Source: Termitomyces sp. T153 (Eukaryota > Basidiomycota > Agaricomycetes > Agaricales > Lyophyllaceae). Taken from it: DNA of 64,000 nt. Made by a program: the position numbers and the translations under genes. Positions within the stretch are counted from its first letter, which is position 1. Each line of letters starts with the position of its first letter. Below, one piece after another: positions 21,953 through 33,025 of the stretch. The notes under the pieces are model-generated. The model was not told where the DNA came from. It saw only the letters and a list, made by a program, of their open reading frames with translations, and made no database searches. The DNA lies in assembly GCA_018296165.2 (NCBI GenBank), contig JACKQL020000007.1:930001-994000 (forward strand), read 5' to 3'.

Positions 21953-23574
21953 ATGTCGCCCTCCTTCCAGCTTCGCCCATGTATCATGGACTTCAATGGT
22001 GATAGCCTCGACACTCTGCTGCGTACCACATTGCTACCAGGTGAACCTGGATCCCATGAACTCCTTTGTCGGAGGTTGACCTGGTGGGATTCAAGTCGTG
22101 TCAGATCGTGGTTCCTCGAACATGGTTACACTTTGTATCACCGGTATCAATCTGAACAACATGACCTCATTGTCGAAATGTACCCTCCTGGGATGAAATT
22201 ACAAGAGAACATATTTCCCTATCCCTATCTAGGTGGGACGGACCCCGCTTGTTCTCTGGCAACGCAATATCGAGATTGTCACGCATACTGTGGTTCCGAA
22301 GTACGTACCCTGCAATCTTTTTCTGGAAGGATGTTGATATTTTCTCCTTTGCTGGCAGGGTATTATTTTCTTTGCCCAAGATCGCTCAGGACGACTTGTT
22401 GCTGTCAAGGCGATATGCGATAATACTGAAGAGCTTCGTATCCTCAGATTCCTTCAGAAACAAGCGATGCCACGCTCCACAGACGGCTTTCACAATGTAA
22501 TACCGGTTCTGGATGTTCTTCCTTACGAAGGTCATTGGCTTGCCATTATGCCCAGGTAAGGGGTCTGTCAACAAATGCTATAAGTGTTATCTCACGTGGG
22601 CAGTAGATGGGGCACCTCACCTCTTAGTCCTCCTTGCCACAGCATACATGAAGTCTTTCATTTCATACACTATTTCTTAAAGTCCGCTTCTACTTCTTAC
22701 TATTAAACCAATCCTTACTTTGGCATCAGGGATTGACCTTCCTTCATGAACATAGAATTGTGTACGGAGTATGTTACCGTGCCTATCCTCTAACCTCTAC
22801 TTTTGACGTAAGGCCCAGGACATCAAGGCGGACAATATACTCGTTAATCATGTTGATCGAGACTGTTTTGACGACTATAATTCTTTTCGACAGTTGCTAC
22901 GCTCGCAAAAACAACTGACATATGCCTTCTTTGACTTTGGTGGCTCCACAATGTCTTTACTTTCAATGTCTTTTGACGAATGTCGGCTTCCTAGTCATAT
23001 TTCTTTCAACACATTGTACGATCAAGTTCCAGCAGACACGTTCCAGGGCGAGTTTGATTTCAACCCCTTCGCCTTTGATGTTGGAATGTTAGGTGTATTG
23101 TTCTGCAATGAGTTTCAGGTATGCTAGCAACATACTCATCCCCCTGTCTCTCCAAGAAGTATCTGATTGTATGTTGTGTAGCGTCTGACACCTACTGCTC
23201 CCATGCTGGCCCCCTTACTTGACAGAATGACAACTCGCGACATTGAAAGGCATTTCAAGGCCTCAGAAGCTTTACAATTTTTTGAAGACAGGGTCCTTCC
23301 GAAGACACCTGAGCACATACTGTCCCACTGGATACCTCTGTCTGAGAATTGGCATGTGTCATATGACACTTACGATCGATGGGCTGGCCTTGATCCGGAT
23401 TTTGTGAACAAGTGGGCAGCTTTCCGTGAGCCTCCGGTTCCGTTTTACTTACGTGCCCTACGATACATGTGCGAATACCCATGGGTTTTCGACACTGTTA
23501 GTTACATCCGCCGCATCGCTCGATTTATTCGTGTCCACATGATGCCCTTCTTCCACTTCATATCACATCCCTGA
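21953..23574 (+). CDS. Divergent protein-kinase-like protein
   Basis: Start MSPSFQLRPCIMDFNGDSLD. The N-terminal 115 residues include WDSSRVRSWFLEHGYTLYHR. A kinase-like core follows: GIIFFAQDRSGRLVAVKAI (nucleotide loop and Lys), FLHEHRIVYG joined to DIKADN (catalytic loop with the expected Asp, Lys and Asn) and FFDFGGST (DFG). The C-terminal part reads ALQFFEDRVLPKTPEHILSH and ends FFHFISHP. Readable exons: 21953-22300, 22359-22555, 22607-about 22680, about 22730-22768, about 22818-23119 and about 23182-23574. The junction between LK and GLTFLHEH (about 22680/22730) does not fit a GT-AG intron in phase, so an error or early decay is possible there. Agaricomycete genomes hold large families of such proteins; substrates are unknown. 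A decayed copy follows. Confidence 0.75.
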
Positions 23575-24426
23575 AAGCAAATTGCAAGGGACGCCGACAA
23601 ATTTCAGTCAGCTCAGTCGACGTCCCAACATGAATAACATAAAAATCTATCAACGCCAATAGTAGACTTCCACCAGTTAGACCGCCTTGTTGGTGTACCA
23701 TGTCCTCGGAATGCGATAACCTTTGACACTCTGTTTGGTACAAAGCCAGGTAAACCCGAATCCTCCGAAATACTTCGTCGGGAGGTGATCTGGTCGGATT
23801 CAAGCAAGTCGCGTCAGATCGTGGTTTCTTGAAAATGGTTACACTTTGTATCACCGTTATCAAGCTGAAAAATTGGAATTCGCTCTTGAAATGTACTCTC
23901 CTGGTGCGGAATCACAAGAGAGCGTGTTTCCCTATCCCCATCTACGCTGGACCCCACTGGTCATCTGGCGACGAAATACCGGAATTTCCACGCACTGGGT
24001 GCTGTTGAAGCGCGTTTCTCGCAATTTTTCTTTGAAAGCATATGGGTAATCTCTTTTGTGATGGCAGAGTACTATTTCTTTTGCTCAAGATCGCTTGGGG
24101 CGACATGTTGTATGAAGGCAATCCGCGACGGCAGTGAAGAACTTTGCATTCTTAATTACCTCCAGAAGCAGGGACTACCACACTCCATGGATGACTTTCA
24201 CAATGTAATGCCAGTTCTGGATATTCTTTGTCACGAAGGTTTGTGGTTTGCCATCATGCCCAGGTAGGGGGACCGTCCCAAAATGCCAGGAGCATTTGTC
24301 ATGACCTTGAACTCATCAAGTGGGGACTAGATGGGGTACATCATCTCTTGATTCTCCTTACGGCAGTCTACAGGAAGTTTTTAATGTCATACACTGTCTG
24401 TTGAAAATGTGCATTTCCACCTCCTT

Positions 24427-24440
24427 TCTTCAGACCACTT
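24427..24440. repeat. Left target-site duplication of the LINE
   Basis: TCTTCAGACCACTT, identical to 30698-30711. It marks the 3' side of the minus-strand element. Confidence 0.92.
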
Positions 24441-24681
24441 GATGATGATGATGATGTATTCCTATACCCGCTGGGGCCTTGCCCTATGTCGGGTTCTAGC
24501 TGTATCTAACGCCCTACGTAACTGCTCTGTCGTTTGTAGTCTGCAATCTATTGGCTCCCGCAGATGCGGTTGCCCCTTCGCGCCCGGAAACTGGGCTGGA
24601 TGCCTCATTATGCCCGTTAGGCTGGTGTACTGTAAGTTGGTGGCATCAACGTATGCTCGCGTGTCTTCTGCGCTCATGCGC

Positions 24682-27600
24682 TCATTTTCTTCCCCTCCTT
24701 TTCCTCCCCTTCGGCTTGTCAGTCACCGCCCTTTCCGGTACTGCTAGGTCCCCGTAGGTCCTCCTAAATCTCCCCGTGCTGTTGATGAACTGGAAAAGAG
24801 CTTTTACTACACTTGCGTCGCTAAGCAGCCTGCTCATGGGCGCTGTTCGTAGGTCCGCCTCCCTAAATAGGGTGTTCCGCTGTGTTCTGTACGCTTCGCA
24901 GTGTACAAGGAAGTGTTCCACGGTTTCTTCCGCCTGGTTGCACGCTCCGCAAATTGGTGAGTCGGCCTTCTTGAATCTATGCAGGTATTGGTTCAGCGGG
25001 CAGTGCCCTGTCCGCAGTTGCGTCAGAATGGATGCGTGCCGTCTTGGGACGCTGGCCAGTGTCTGGAGAATGTTTCGCATGTCGGGTGCATTGGGGTCGA
25101 CCGCTCGCAGTCTGTCAAATCTGGGCGCTTTCCTTATGTGTTCCCTGGCGGCTTCCCTCCATCTTTTCTTGTGTGTCGCCAGAACCGCCGCTCTAGATGC
25201 CTTCAGCGGCTTTCGCAGTAACGCTAGGCCTTTCGTTTCCGTGTCCTTGCCCTCCGCTGCTTTCTTGGCTTCCCTATCCGCCCGTTCATTGCCTGGTATG
25301 CCTGCATGGTCCGGTGTCCAGTACACTCTTATTCGCATACTCGGGTCGATCTCCCTGACCTTCTGGATCCCCTTCAGTATCTCATCCACGATGTACCTTG
25401 CTGTCCCCCGTCCCGGCGCTTCCAGCGCCTTCATCCCCGCCTGATTGTCTGTTCCGACCGTTACCGTTCGTATCCGTCGTCTTCCCCTGTTTCTCCCTCT
25501 GACCTCCCTCCTCAACAGCTCGAATCCCATTGCCTGCCCCACGCACTCGCCTTCGAACACTGTGTGCTTTTCCTCCCTCCCGATCCGCTTCCTCATCACC
25601 TTCGCCTTCTGTCCCTCCCTGTATAGAACCGCCGCTGCTCCTATGTTCCCGTGGTGTCCCGACCCGTCCGTGTATATCCTCACGTCTGCCCTGTTGTTTC
25701 GCTCTCTCTCCTCCGCCTCGTCTTTGGACTCTCCCAACACAACTGTGACTGGGCACTCCCAGTCCGGGGGCAGTCGGACTATCTCAATCGTCTCCATGTT
25801 CTTCGGGTGTTCTCCCAGCGCTTTCATGAGGTAGTGTAGAGGTGCTCTGTGGCGCTTCACGAACCTCGCCACCTTCTCTGCCGGTTTGCGCAGTGGGTGC
25901 GTGTCTGGCATCGCTGCTATCCTTGCCGCGGCTGTTACACACATTCTCTGTATCCGTAAGTCCATCGGTTCGATGCCTGCATGTGCCTCTAGCAGGTCTG
26001 TTGGCGTTGTCCTCAATGCCCCCGTGATTTGTAGTGCCCCCATCCGTTGTACCCTCTGCATCTTCTCCAGGAAACCCCTCGCCTTCTGTCTCGTCCCATC
26101 CTCCATCCTCACCCCTGATGCGCACCACACGTCTGCTGCGTACAGCATGTTGGGTACCACCACGGCCTCATACAACCTCCGCGCCAAACTCCCGCTCACT
26201 CCCCCATTCACCTTTACCAATCTCTTTGTCTGCATTGCCGCCGCCGTTCCTTTTCCCTGTGCGTAGGCCGCGTGTTCCTTGAAGCGAAGTTCTTGGTCTA
26301 AAATCACCCCAAGGAACTTGTGGGACGTCTCCATCCTGATTGCTGTTCCTCCAATTGTGACCGTCGGTCGGGTTGCCGGCTTTGCTTTTCCGTCTCCTCG
26401 TCCCTTGACCTTGCGCCTGGAGAACCCCATCCCCACAAACTTCTTGACTTCGTAGATTGAGTGGTGATCCTCCGCCCATCTGCTCGCACCTCCCTCTCTC
26501 CTCATCATCTCTTCTACCTTCCTTGCTGCCTCTTCCATGTCGCCACCATCCGCTGCCACGTACGCGTCATCTGCGAATGACCCCGCTAGTTCACCGTCCT
26601 CTCCTCTCACTCCTTCTATCTGCCCTGCATTGTAGAAATTGTAGCAGATTCCGGACGTGTTACAACCCTGGTCCAGCCCGCTGTTCACCGGTATACATCG
26701 CGACTTGTAATCGTCGAATGTTATTATGGTCTCCCCCCCTTCGAGCTTCCTCGCAAACCATCCCACTACCTCCTCTGGGACCCCTTTCCTTCTCATGTCC
26801 CTCAGCAGCACCCTGGGCACCGTGTTCGGGAACGCCCCTTTCATGTCCATGAAAACCACCATGACTTCTCTGCCTCTCCTCCACGCATCCTTCACAAACG
26901 AGGTCAGAACATGTAACGAGTCCGTTGTTGATCTCCCTGGGCGGCCGCCGAACTGGTACCTCGGCAGTATGTTCGTCTTCTCCGCAAAGAATGCCAGCTT
27001 TGTTTTAATGCAAGACAAAAGTACCTTAGCCACTGTGTCCAGCAGTGCGATGGGCCGATACGAATTCGGGTTGCTGTAGTCATCGCGGTTCAGCTTCCGC
27101 AACACTGCAGTCTTGAAGACTTTCCACCGTGTCGGGTAAACCTTGTGCTCAAATGTGGCTCTGAAGATCGGCCCCAGGTAGGGGACGATCGTGGACCTCG
27201 TCTTCTTCAACACTACATTCGGTATGCCGCTTAGCCCCGGCGCTTTGTGCGGCTTCAGTTTCTCTATCGCAGCGTGTACCTCCCTGTCTGTGATCTCCGT
27301 CCACATGAAAGCTGCCTTGTGCACTTCCCTGTCGCCCTCTTCCTCTCCTTCCACCGGGTCCTCATAGAAGAACGCCTCGTGAAACAGCCTCGCTTTCCCC
27401 TCGTTGTCCTCAACCTCCACGTTCCTGCCCCCCACTTCCTCTCTCAGCGTCGGTGTCCTTGCCTTTCCCCCGTCACTCGGAGCCATTGCCACGAATGTAT
27501 TTGCATCCCAAATTGACTTCGCATCCACTGACTCTAGCCATCCCTCCCAGTGCCTCCTACTTGTGTCTCTGATGGCTTGGCCGTAGTCGTTCCGTGCTCT

Positions 27601-28809
27601 TCAAAAGGCTTCGTGCGCTGGGTGGTCCCCAATGTCCTTCACCCTGTACGATTCTCTGCCCATTGCGCGTACTCTCCTCCTCATTGCCGTCAAGTCTTTC
27701 GTCCACCACCTCTTCATCCCTGTGGACTCCTTCCTCACCGGTACCGTCGCCGTTACTGCCCCCTCCAGCGCCCTCATTACTGCCTCCAGCCTGTCTTCCA
27801 CCTCCTCTTTCCTTGTTATTCTGTCGCTCGACACCCCTTCCAGCCTCCTCTCCAACTCCTCCGTAAATTCCTCCCAGTCTACCTCCTTGAAGTCCCTGGT
27901 CTCCTCCACCTCCCTCCTTTCTACCATCGTTGCGCACTCCGTGATTACCGGGAAATGGTCTGCCTTTGGTAGCTGTTCGCTGTGTAGGACTTTGCATCGT
28001 ACTATTTGGCTTTGGAAAGAGTCAGTGACGAATACGTTGTCTGGCCTTGTTAGGTTCTTCGTGCTCTTTGCCCGCAGTGTCGGCACGTACGGCCTCAGGA
28101 CCATGTTCATCCTGTGTCTTGTCACCATAGCTATAAGCTCTTCCGCGGCGTCTACGTTCCTCCTTGTGAAGAGATGTGCGTTGTGTGGCTCATCCCACAT
28201 CGGGTGATGCCTGTTGAAATCTCCCACCCATATGTCCGCTGTGTTCCTGCCCCTTGTCCTCCTGCCCTCGGCACTCCTCAAGTAGAAATCCAGAGCCCGC
28301 ACGCTCCTCGAGTGGTCACAGTCGTTATAAATATTGAAAATGCGCACCGTTCTCTCCTCCGTCTCTATGCTGATTCCCACCACATCCGAGCTTTCTATAT
28401 TCAGCCTCTTCCATCTATCTGTCGCGATGTTCTTGTTTACCATCATTACCACCCTCGTTTTGTCAGTATTGTCCTCGTCATGCAATTTCGGGTATACTGG
28501 CCGCCATATCTGCGTTGCTCTTGACTTCTTGTTGAAGTCGAAATACGGTTCCTGTAGGCACACAACATCCGTACCTCTCTCCAGTGTGTTAAGCATTGCA
28601 TGCTGCGCTGTCAGTGATTTGTCTAGGTTCTGCTGCCATATGACGAGTCTCGCCCTTCCTCTCATCCTCCCCCCTCTGTCCGTGCCCTCTCTGTTGTCAT
28701 ACCTCGTGGACTCTCCCGTCATTGGGAAGGCCTGGGGGTTGTCTGCCGTGCTTGTCCTCCCGGCGTCTCGATGGCGGACATAAAGCTGTTGAACTGGTCC
28801 TCGCTCCAC
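24682..28809 (-). pseudogene. LINE ORF2 polyprotein (EN-RT-RNase H) with one in-frame TGA
   Basis: The frame from 28809 to 24682 is open for 1,375 codons except one TGA at 27601-27603, which separates the parts ending HPAHEAF and resuming RARNDYGQAIRDTSRRHWEG. The first part is an apurinic-like endonuclease (VIWQQNLDKSLTAQ, DVVCLQEPYFDF, DIWVGDFNRHHPMWD, LPKADHFPVI). The second holds the RT (YRPIALLDTVAKVLLSCIKT, GFADD-type SFADDAYVAADGG), an RNase H (RIYTDGSGHHGNIGAAAVLY, VGTDNQAGMKAL, WTPDHAGIPGNERADREAK) and a terminal CGACNQAEETVEHFLVHC zinc motif. RT catalytic Asp pair and RNase H acidic residues are present. The TGA probably arose from CGA (Arg) by a CpG transition. Without readthrough the RT would not be made. 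Confidence 0.92.
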
Positions 28810-30536
28810 GATCGTGTGTCGGTCTGTTCTCCCGCCTCTTGGCTACCTATCTCGCTGTCCCACCTGTAGCTGTCCAGCATTAGTTGGGTTCCCCCTGACC
28901 TCCTGGGTGTTCCTGTCCTCGCCTCATCTCTCGGTCTCTCCGTGTGTGTTTCAGGGCCTGTTGAGCCCCCTCCTCCTCCTTGGCTGACCTGTCCCCCGGC
29001 TAGTCGCCCTTGTCCCAATCCCTTCCTACTCGCGTCGGCGTCGATATATTCTCCTGTGGTAAGTCTGCTGTCCCCTACCCTTTCCCATGTCCATTGTTGC
29101 TCCATAGGATAAAATTTGTACCTCATTTCTGGCGTGCGCTCCGACAGTTTGGTCTTGGCTTCGATGAAGGCTGGACACATCCTTGACGCCGAGGGATGAT
29201 CGTGCTTGGCTCCCTTTGCTTTGCAGCTCACGCAACTAAATGCTTTCGGTTCAGTCTCTGTGCAGTCCCTTGTGTGATGAGCCTTCCCGCACATGCCGCA
29301 CGTGTCGGCCTCCTGCTTGCATTCACTGGCTAAGTGGCCTCTCCCATACCTTTGGCATTTAAGGCAACGCCTCGGCTCCAGGTCCAGTTTCCTTGCGTTC
29401 ACCCTCTTCCCCTCGATTACTAGGCCGTGCCTTATCACCTCGTTGGCTCCCCTGTCCGTCGCGCAGGATATCACAAGGTGTGCAACCCTTTGTTTCTCAT
29501 GTCTGGCTTGCGGTGCCCTTGCCCACTTAGCTGTGACAATCTCCCCAGGGTGGAGCCCATTTCTGCTCTCGATTGCCCCCAGGCATTCCATTGGATTGTC
29601 GCCGAGACCTATGGGTACGAATTCCACAAATACGTTGTATACCCTGTCTTTGACCGTTGCCCCCGCTCCAAATCTGCTCAGGAAGGTCCTGCGGACGTCG
29701 GGTTTGGCTAGCCACTCGGCCGCATCTGTGGAATTCAGTTTGTATAAGACCCCTCCATTTCTCAGTTTCCTGGCTGACAGGAATTCGATCTCTGGGCTAT
29801 CCATGCCCTGTATCCCCATCAGCTCTTTGGCCACTTTGGCCTTCTCTATCAGCTCCTTCTCCGTTAGATCCTTCCAACCCCTGCCCCCCTCGGTGCTGTC
29901 TACGATGAGTTGCCTTGTCCTGTCTTTCGCTCGCCGTTCTACATCTTCCCGTTCGGCTCTGCATGCGGCCTGTGCATAACTCACTGTGTGGTTCCTCGGG
30001 GCCTCCTCCTCTCCCTCATCTCCTCCGGTTCTCGCCTCCTTCGTGGTGCTTTCCTCCCTCCTCATGTCCACCACCTGTCCTTCCTCCACCCTCTCTACCA
30101 GCTCCTTTGTTTGCTCCGCCATTTCCGTTATCGTCTTCACCGTTGCCTCCGCCAAGGTTTCCAACGCCTCTCTGTATTCGTCCATCGCCTTCCCTACTTT
30201 CTCCATCACCATTTTCCCCATCTCTTCAACCTTCACCTCTTCCAGCCCTATCGCTATCGCTTTCATTCCATCCTTCACGTCCTGTGGTATGTCCTTCCTC
30301 GTGTATAACGTGACTAGTGCTTTCCTCAGGCCGTCCAGACTCATGGGCTCGTCTTCGGACGCGAGTGCGCCATTTTCTAGCAGCCACGCTCTGGCTCCCT
30401 CTGCCGTTTGTACCTTTGGCTGAAGTCCCCTAGTGGCGCTCCGCGTTGTCGCGCCTGGTGCACCGTTTGGCGTTTTACGTGTCGTCTGGCTCGCTTCCTT
30501 CGCCGTCGTGCCCCCGCTATTGCTGTTGGCCGGCAT
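28719..30536 (-). CDS. LINE ORF1 protein (gag-like, zinc knuckles)
   Basis: Open frame of 605 residues starting MPANSNSGGTTAKEASQTTR. A long charged helical region (about residues 70-200) is a likely coiled coil. A middle domain follows (WLAKPDVRRTFLSRFGAGAT, VYNVFVEFVPIGLGDN). Three Cys/His clusters lie near residues 390-460: CLKCQRYGRGHLASEC, CGMCGKAHHTRDC and CVSCKAKG then HDHPSASRMC. This is the layout of nucleic-acid-binding ORF1 proteins of I/Tad-like LINEs, which coat the element RNA. The frame is intact. It overlaps the start of ORF2 by 91 nt in a different frame. Confidence 0.9.
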   Translation of the reverse strand: MPANSNSGGTTAKEASQTTRKTPNGAPGATTRSATRGLQPKVQTAEGARAWLLENGALASEDEPMSLDGLRKALVTLYTRKDIPQDVKDGMKAIAIGLEEVKVEEMGKMVMEKVGKAMDEYREALETLAEATVKTITEMAEQTKELVERVEEGQVVDMRREESTTKEARTGGDEGEEEAPRNHTVSYAQAACRAEREDVERRAKDRTRQLIVDSTEGGRGWKDLTEKELIEKAKVAKELMGIQGMDSPEIEFLSARKLRNGGVLYKLNSTDAAEWLAKPDVRRTFLSRFGAGATVKDRVYNVFVEFVPIGLGDNPMECLGAIESRNGLHPGEIVTAKWARAPQARHEKQRVAHLVISCATDRGANEVIRHGLVIEGKRVNARKLDLEPRRCLKCQRYGRGHLASECKQEADTCGMCGKAHHTRDCTETEPKAFSCVSCKAKGAKHDHPSASRMCPAFIEAKTKLSERTPEMRYKFYPMEQQWTWERVGDSRLTTGEYIDADASRKGLGQGRLAGGQVSQGGGGGSTGPETHTERPRDEARTGTPRRSGGTQLMLDSYRWDSEIGSQEAGEQTDTRSWSEDQFNSFMSAIETPGGQARQTTPRPSQ

Positions 30537-30697
30537 CTTGTATACGTGTTTGATGTTCTTTAGAGAGTGTTAAGAGGTGTTTTTATAGAGCTATCTACTT
30601 CCAATCCCTTGCCCCCTCTTTCCTATGGTCCGTCCGAGCCTAAAAACTCGGTTTCCCACGGTGGTCAGATGGTGGTTTAAGATCAAAAGCGGTCTCT

Positions 30698-30711
30698 CTT
30701 CAGACCACTTC
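30698..30711. repeat. Right target-site duplication of the LINE
   Basis: TCTTCAGACCACTT, identical to 24427-24440. The interrupted pseudogene resumes directly after it. Confidence 0.92.
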
Positions 30712-30935
30712 TCACTTTGATAACAGGGACTGACCTTCCTTCATGAACATAGGATTATGCATGGGGTACGTTACAATACTCATACTTTTCCTTCTAATTT
30801 TGACATTGGCCCAGGACATCAAGGCAGCCAATACACTCGTCAATCATGTCGATAGAGACACTGTTGACGACAAAAACTCCTTCTGTCAGTTGTGACGCTC
30901 GCAAAACAAATTGACATATGCCTTCTTCGACCTAC

Positions 30936-31327
30936 CACTTCTGCATGTTCTTTCTTACGCGATACACAAAGCAAGGTGCAGTCAAAATCTTGGATATCCA
31001 CGTTCATCATTCAAGGTATATCAGAGATTGCAAGAGAGAGTCAAACAAGGGGAAGGGTGAGGATAATCAGCGGCATGACAACTTGAATCGTTCATGAAAC
31101 CTGATAATAACTGTTGTAGAAGGATCAAGGGCATTAGCTTTGATGAGGTAAAGCTCATGCATTGCCGGGTCCCAGGGGAATTGACTCTAAAAGGTTGATC
31201 CACATGCATTCTGTCATAAAAAACTCAGGGGCGGGGCATCAGGATAATCATACGAGATTGTTGTTGCTTCATCAATACTTTCATTTGCTGACCAATATTA
31301 ATTCATAGATAGTATATTAGAGTACTA
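30936..31327. other. Flank between kinase pseudogene and pogo-type element
   Basis: About 390 bp of unassigned sequence where similarity to the kinase-like gene stops. No frame or repeat is recognisable. Confidence 0.4.
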
Positions 31328-32108
31328 CAGTCAAACCTCTCATAACCAATGGCCCCTCCGTGAAAGCCAAAAAGTATTGGTTATTAGGGACTATCAGGTA
31401 TAAGAGGGGTCATTGTAGAGTCTCTTCTAATGCTTCATTTTAGTATAAGTAGACATTATATACATCACTGCTAATTACTATTTGAATTTTTGGTGAAATA
31501 TTTGTTGAGAGTAATAGGCTGAAGAGACCAGAATTCCTCAAGGCACATTTGGTGCCCAAAACTTGCAAGAATACCTTCTAACTGGCACATGTATTGCTGA
31601 TCCATATCAGACATGTACCTTAAGATAGTTGAAGCTGCATTGAGTGCTTCCTGACATGATGGCTTCACACAAGAGAACAAGTCTGAGGATTCCAATTGCT
31701 AGGACTGCAAATTTACAGAAATGAACCATGGGAAATATGATGTCAGGTTCTGCACATGCACAGAGCCTGACATCATCATCAAAGCCATTATCAAAGTCAC
31801 ATGACATGGAACCAGAAATCCATTGTTGTATTTTTTTTTTTCTCAATCTGCTATTAAAATTACAATGGTATGTCAATAATACAGTGATTCTTCCATCATA
31901 TACTTATGAGAAACCAATTAATTATAATGAAAATCTATACTTTTCAGGCAAATTATCAGTTATGACCCTTACTGGGACCCATCAAATATCAGGTATCAGA
32001 GGGTTATCAAATTTCCCTGTGAACCAAGCCAGTGGATGCCAAAAACCCATCAGATTTTTTGAAGGGGTTATCAGTTATAAGGGTCATCAGTTATGAGAGG
32101 TTTGACTG
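31328..32108 (-). mobile_element. Non-autonomous pogo/Tigger-type DNA transposon
   Basis: 781 bp bounded by inverted repeats CAGTCAAACCTCTCATAAC (left) and GTTATGAGAGGTTTGACTG (right, 32090-32108), each next to a TA, the target duplication of the Tc1/mariner-pogo superfamily. The CAGTC...CTC start resembles pogo/Fot1/Tigger termini. Inside, the minus strand still encodes a tail reading EALNAASTILRYMSDMDQQY and ending QPITLNKYFTK, like the C-terminal tail of Tigger transposases, but no DDE domain fits in the length. It is therefore an internally deleted, non-autonomous copy. CpG is nearly absent. Confidence 0.85.
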
Positions 32109-32140
32109 TATGTGTTTTGTTAGCCACACAAGCTGTCATA

Positions 32141-32515
32141 TGTCAAGATCCCACTTGATAAGATAATGAGATGAGCTGAGGAGTAATGATTTGGAAATAC
32201 TTGGAAGACTTAGAGTTCAAGCAGTGAAAGAATCTTGATCACTGAGTTGATTCCACAAAGCTCATAAACAAATACATTGAGTCTTATATAGGCTGAATGG
32301 CATAGGAGAAATGAGAATAGGGAATGAAATAGTAGGAGAAGTCTTAGAGCATGAGAACATGAAATCAACATGAAATTAAATAGAAGAGAATAAGATATGA
32401 TATGAAAACAAGTGGAAACAAAAGGAGAACTAGAACATAGAAATAAGGAGAAGTCGATGAGATGTAAATAGTAAATTGGAATTTGGATTGACTTTGATTG
32501 TGAAGTTTTATGACA
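32141..32515 (-). repeat. 3' LTR of the gypsy element
   Basis: 375 bp starting TGTCAAGATC and ending TTTTATGACA, so its ends are TGTCA/TGACA inverted repeats. It is about 95% identical by eye to 39188-39562. A purine-rich run (GAAGAAGGGATAA in element orientation) abuts it and may be the polypurine tract. The left flank TCATA is the target duplication. Confidence 0.92.
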
Positions 32516-32746
32516 TTATCCCTTCTTCAGGATTAAGTTGGCATAGTCTTTGGAAACTGGAGGGCATGCAATATGGCCAGAATGGGTGGTTGTCTGGATA
32601 AGAGGCTCGAAGTCACATTGTGAGAGTGTAGGTGAAGGAGATGGGGAACACATTGGGTGATGAATGGAGGTGTCAGAATAAGGTACTGGAGCAGGTAAAG
32701 TACTGATAGGGATGCATTCAAAATAGATTTGGGGTGGTTGAGGATG

Positions 32747-32977
32747 TCATGGATTGCATCGATGCCAGTGTTTGAGAGTTTCATAGAGTTCTGAAGGAAT
32801 ATTGGATAAGGGGACCCAAGAGTTTTCAGATTCAGGGAATTCTTTCCAGTGAATAAAATAGTCATATTGACAGCCAACTTTTTGGCTATCAATGATGGTG
32901 TTAATGTAATGTGGATGGTCAGGAATGACATTGGCTAAAGGTGCAGGAGCAAGTTGAATTTGATTGGGGATGGTCAA
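32747..32977 (-). pseudogene. Chromodomain tail of the gypsy integrase
   Basis: A piece reading HYINTIIDSQKVGCQYDYFI then HWKEFPESENSWVPLSNI matches the chromodomain consensus (YLVKWKGYPxxExTWEP). Its presence places the element among chromoviruses, whose chromodomains steer integration toward modified chromatin. Confidence 0.82.
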
Positions 32978-33025
32978 AGCAGGTGTGAAAGGTTCAAGGA
33001 AGGAAATATGGAAAATGGGATGTAG

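Larger units (their letters stand above)
24441..30697 (-). mobile_element. Non-LTR retrotransposon (LINE), near complete
   Basis: A 6.26-kb element on the minus strand with two open frames, an apurinic-type endonuclease, reverse transcriptase and RNase H. The layout resembles fungal Tad1/I-group LINEs. The 14-bp direct repeat TCTTCAGACCACTT flanks it exactly (24427-24440 and 30698-30711). The 3' end (left) carries a simple (CAT)n tail in element orientation, written as GATGATGATGATGATG at 24441-24456, instead of poly(A). The 5' leader covers about 30537-30697. It is GC- and CpG-rich, unlike the old elements to its right, and it sits in a decayed gene copy. ORF1 is open and ORF2 has a single in-frame stop. 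Confidence 0.93.
23670..30935 (+). pseudogene. Decayed tandem copy of the kinase-like gene, split by a LINE
   Basis: The sequence from about 23670 to 24440 and again from 30698 to about 30935 is a diverged copy of the preceding gene. Left-hand matches include LENGYTLYHRYQAEKLEFAL-type sequence in broken frames, SFAQDRLGRHV, EELCILNYLQKQGLPHSMDD and FHNVMPVLDILCHEGLWFAI. Right-hand matches resume with TFLHEHRI-like DNA, then DIKAANTLVNHVDRD with the catalytic Asp kept, and then a TGA in place of a Leu/Gln codon. Frameshifts and stops are numerous. The gap is filled by the retrotransposon at 24441-30697, inserted at or near an intron. Copy and parent lie head to tail, so the origin is a local tandem duplication. 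Confidence 0.82.

Noticed and set aside
25445..26852. Long + strand open frames opposite the LINE
   Set aside because: They are antisense shadows of the GC-rich RT/RNase H frame. They have no start context or conserved sequence.
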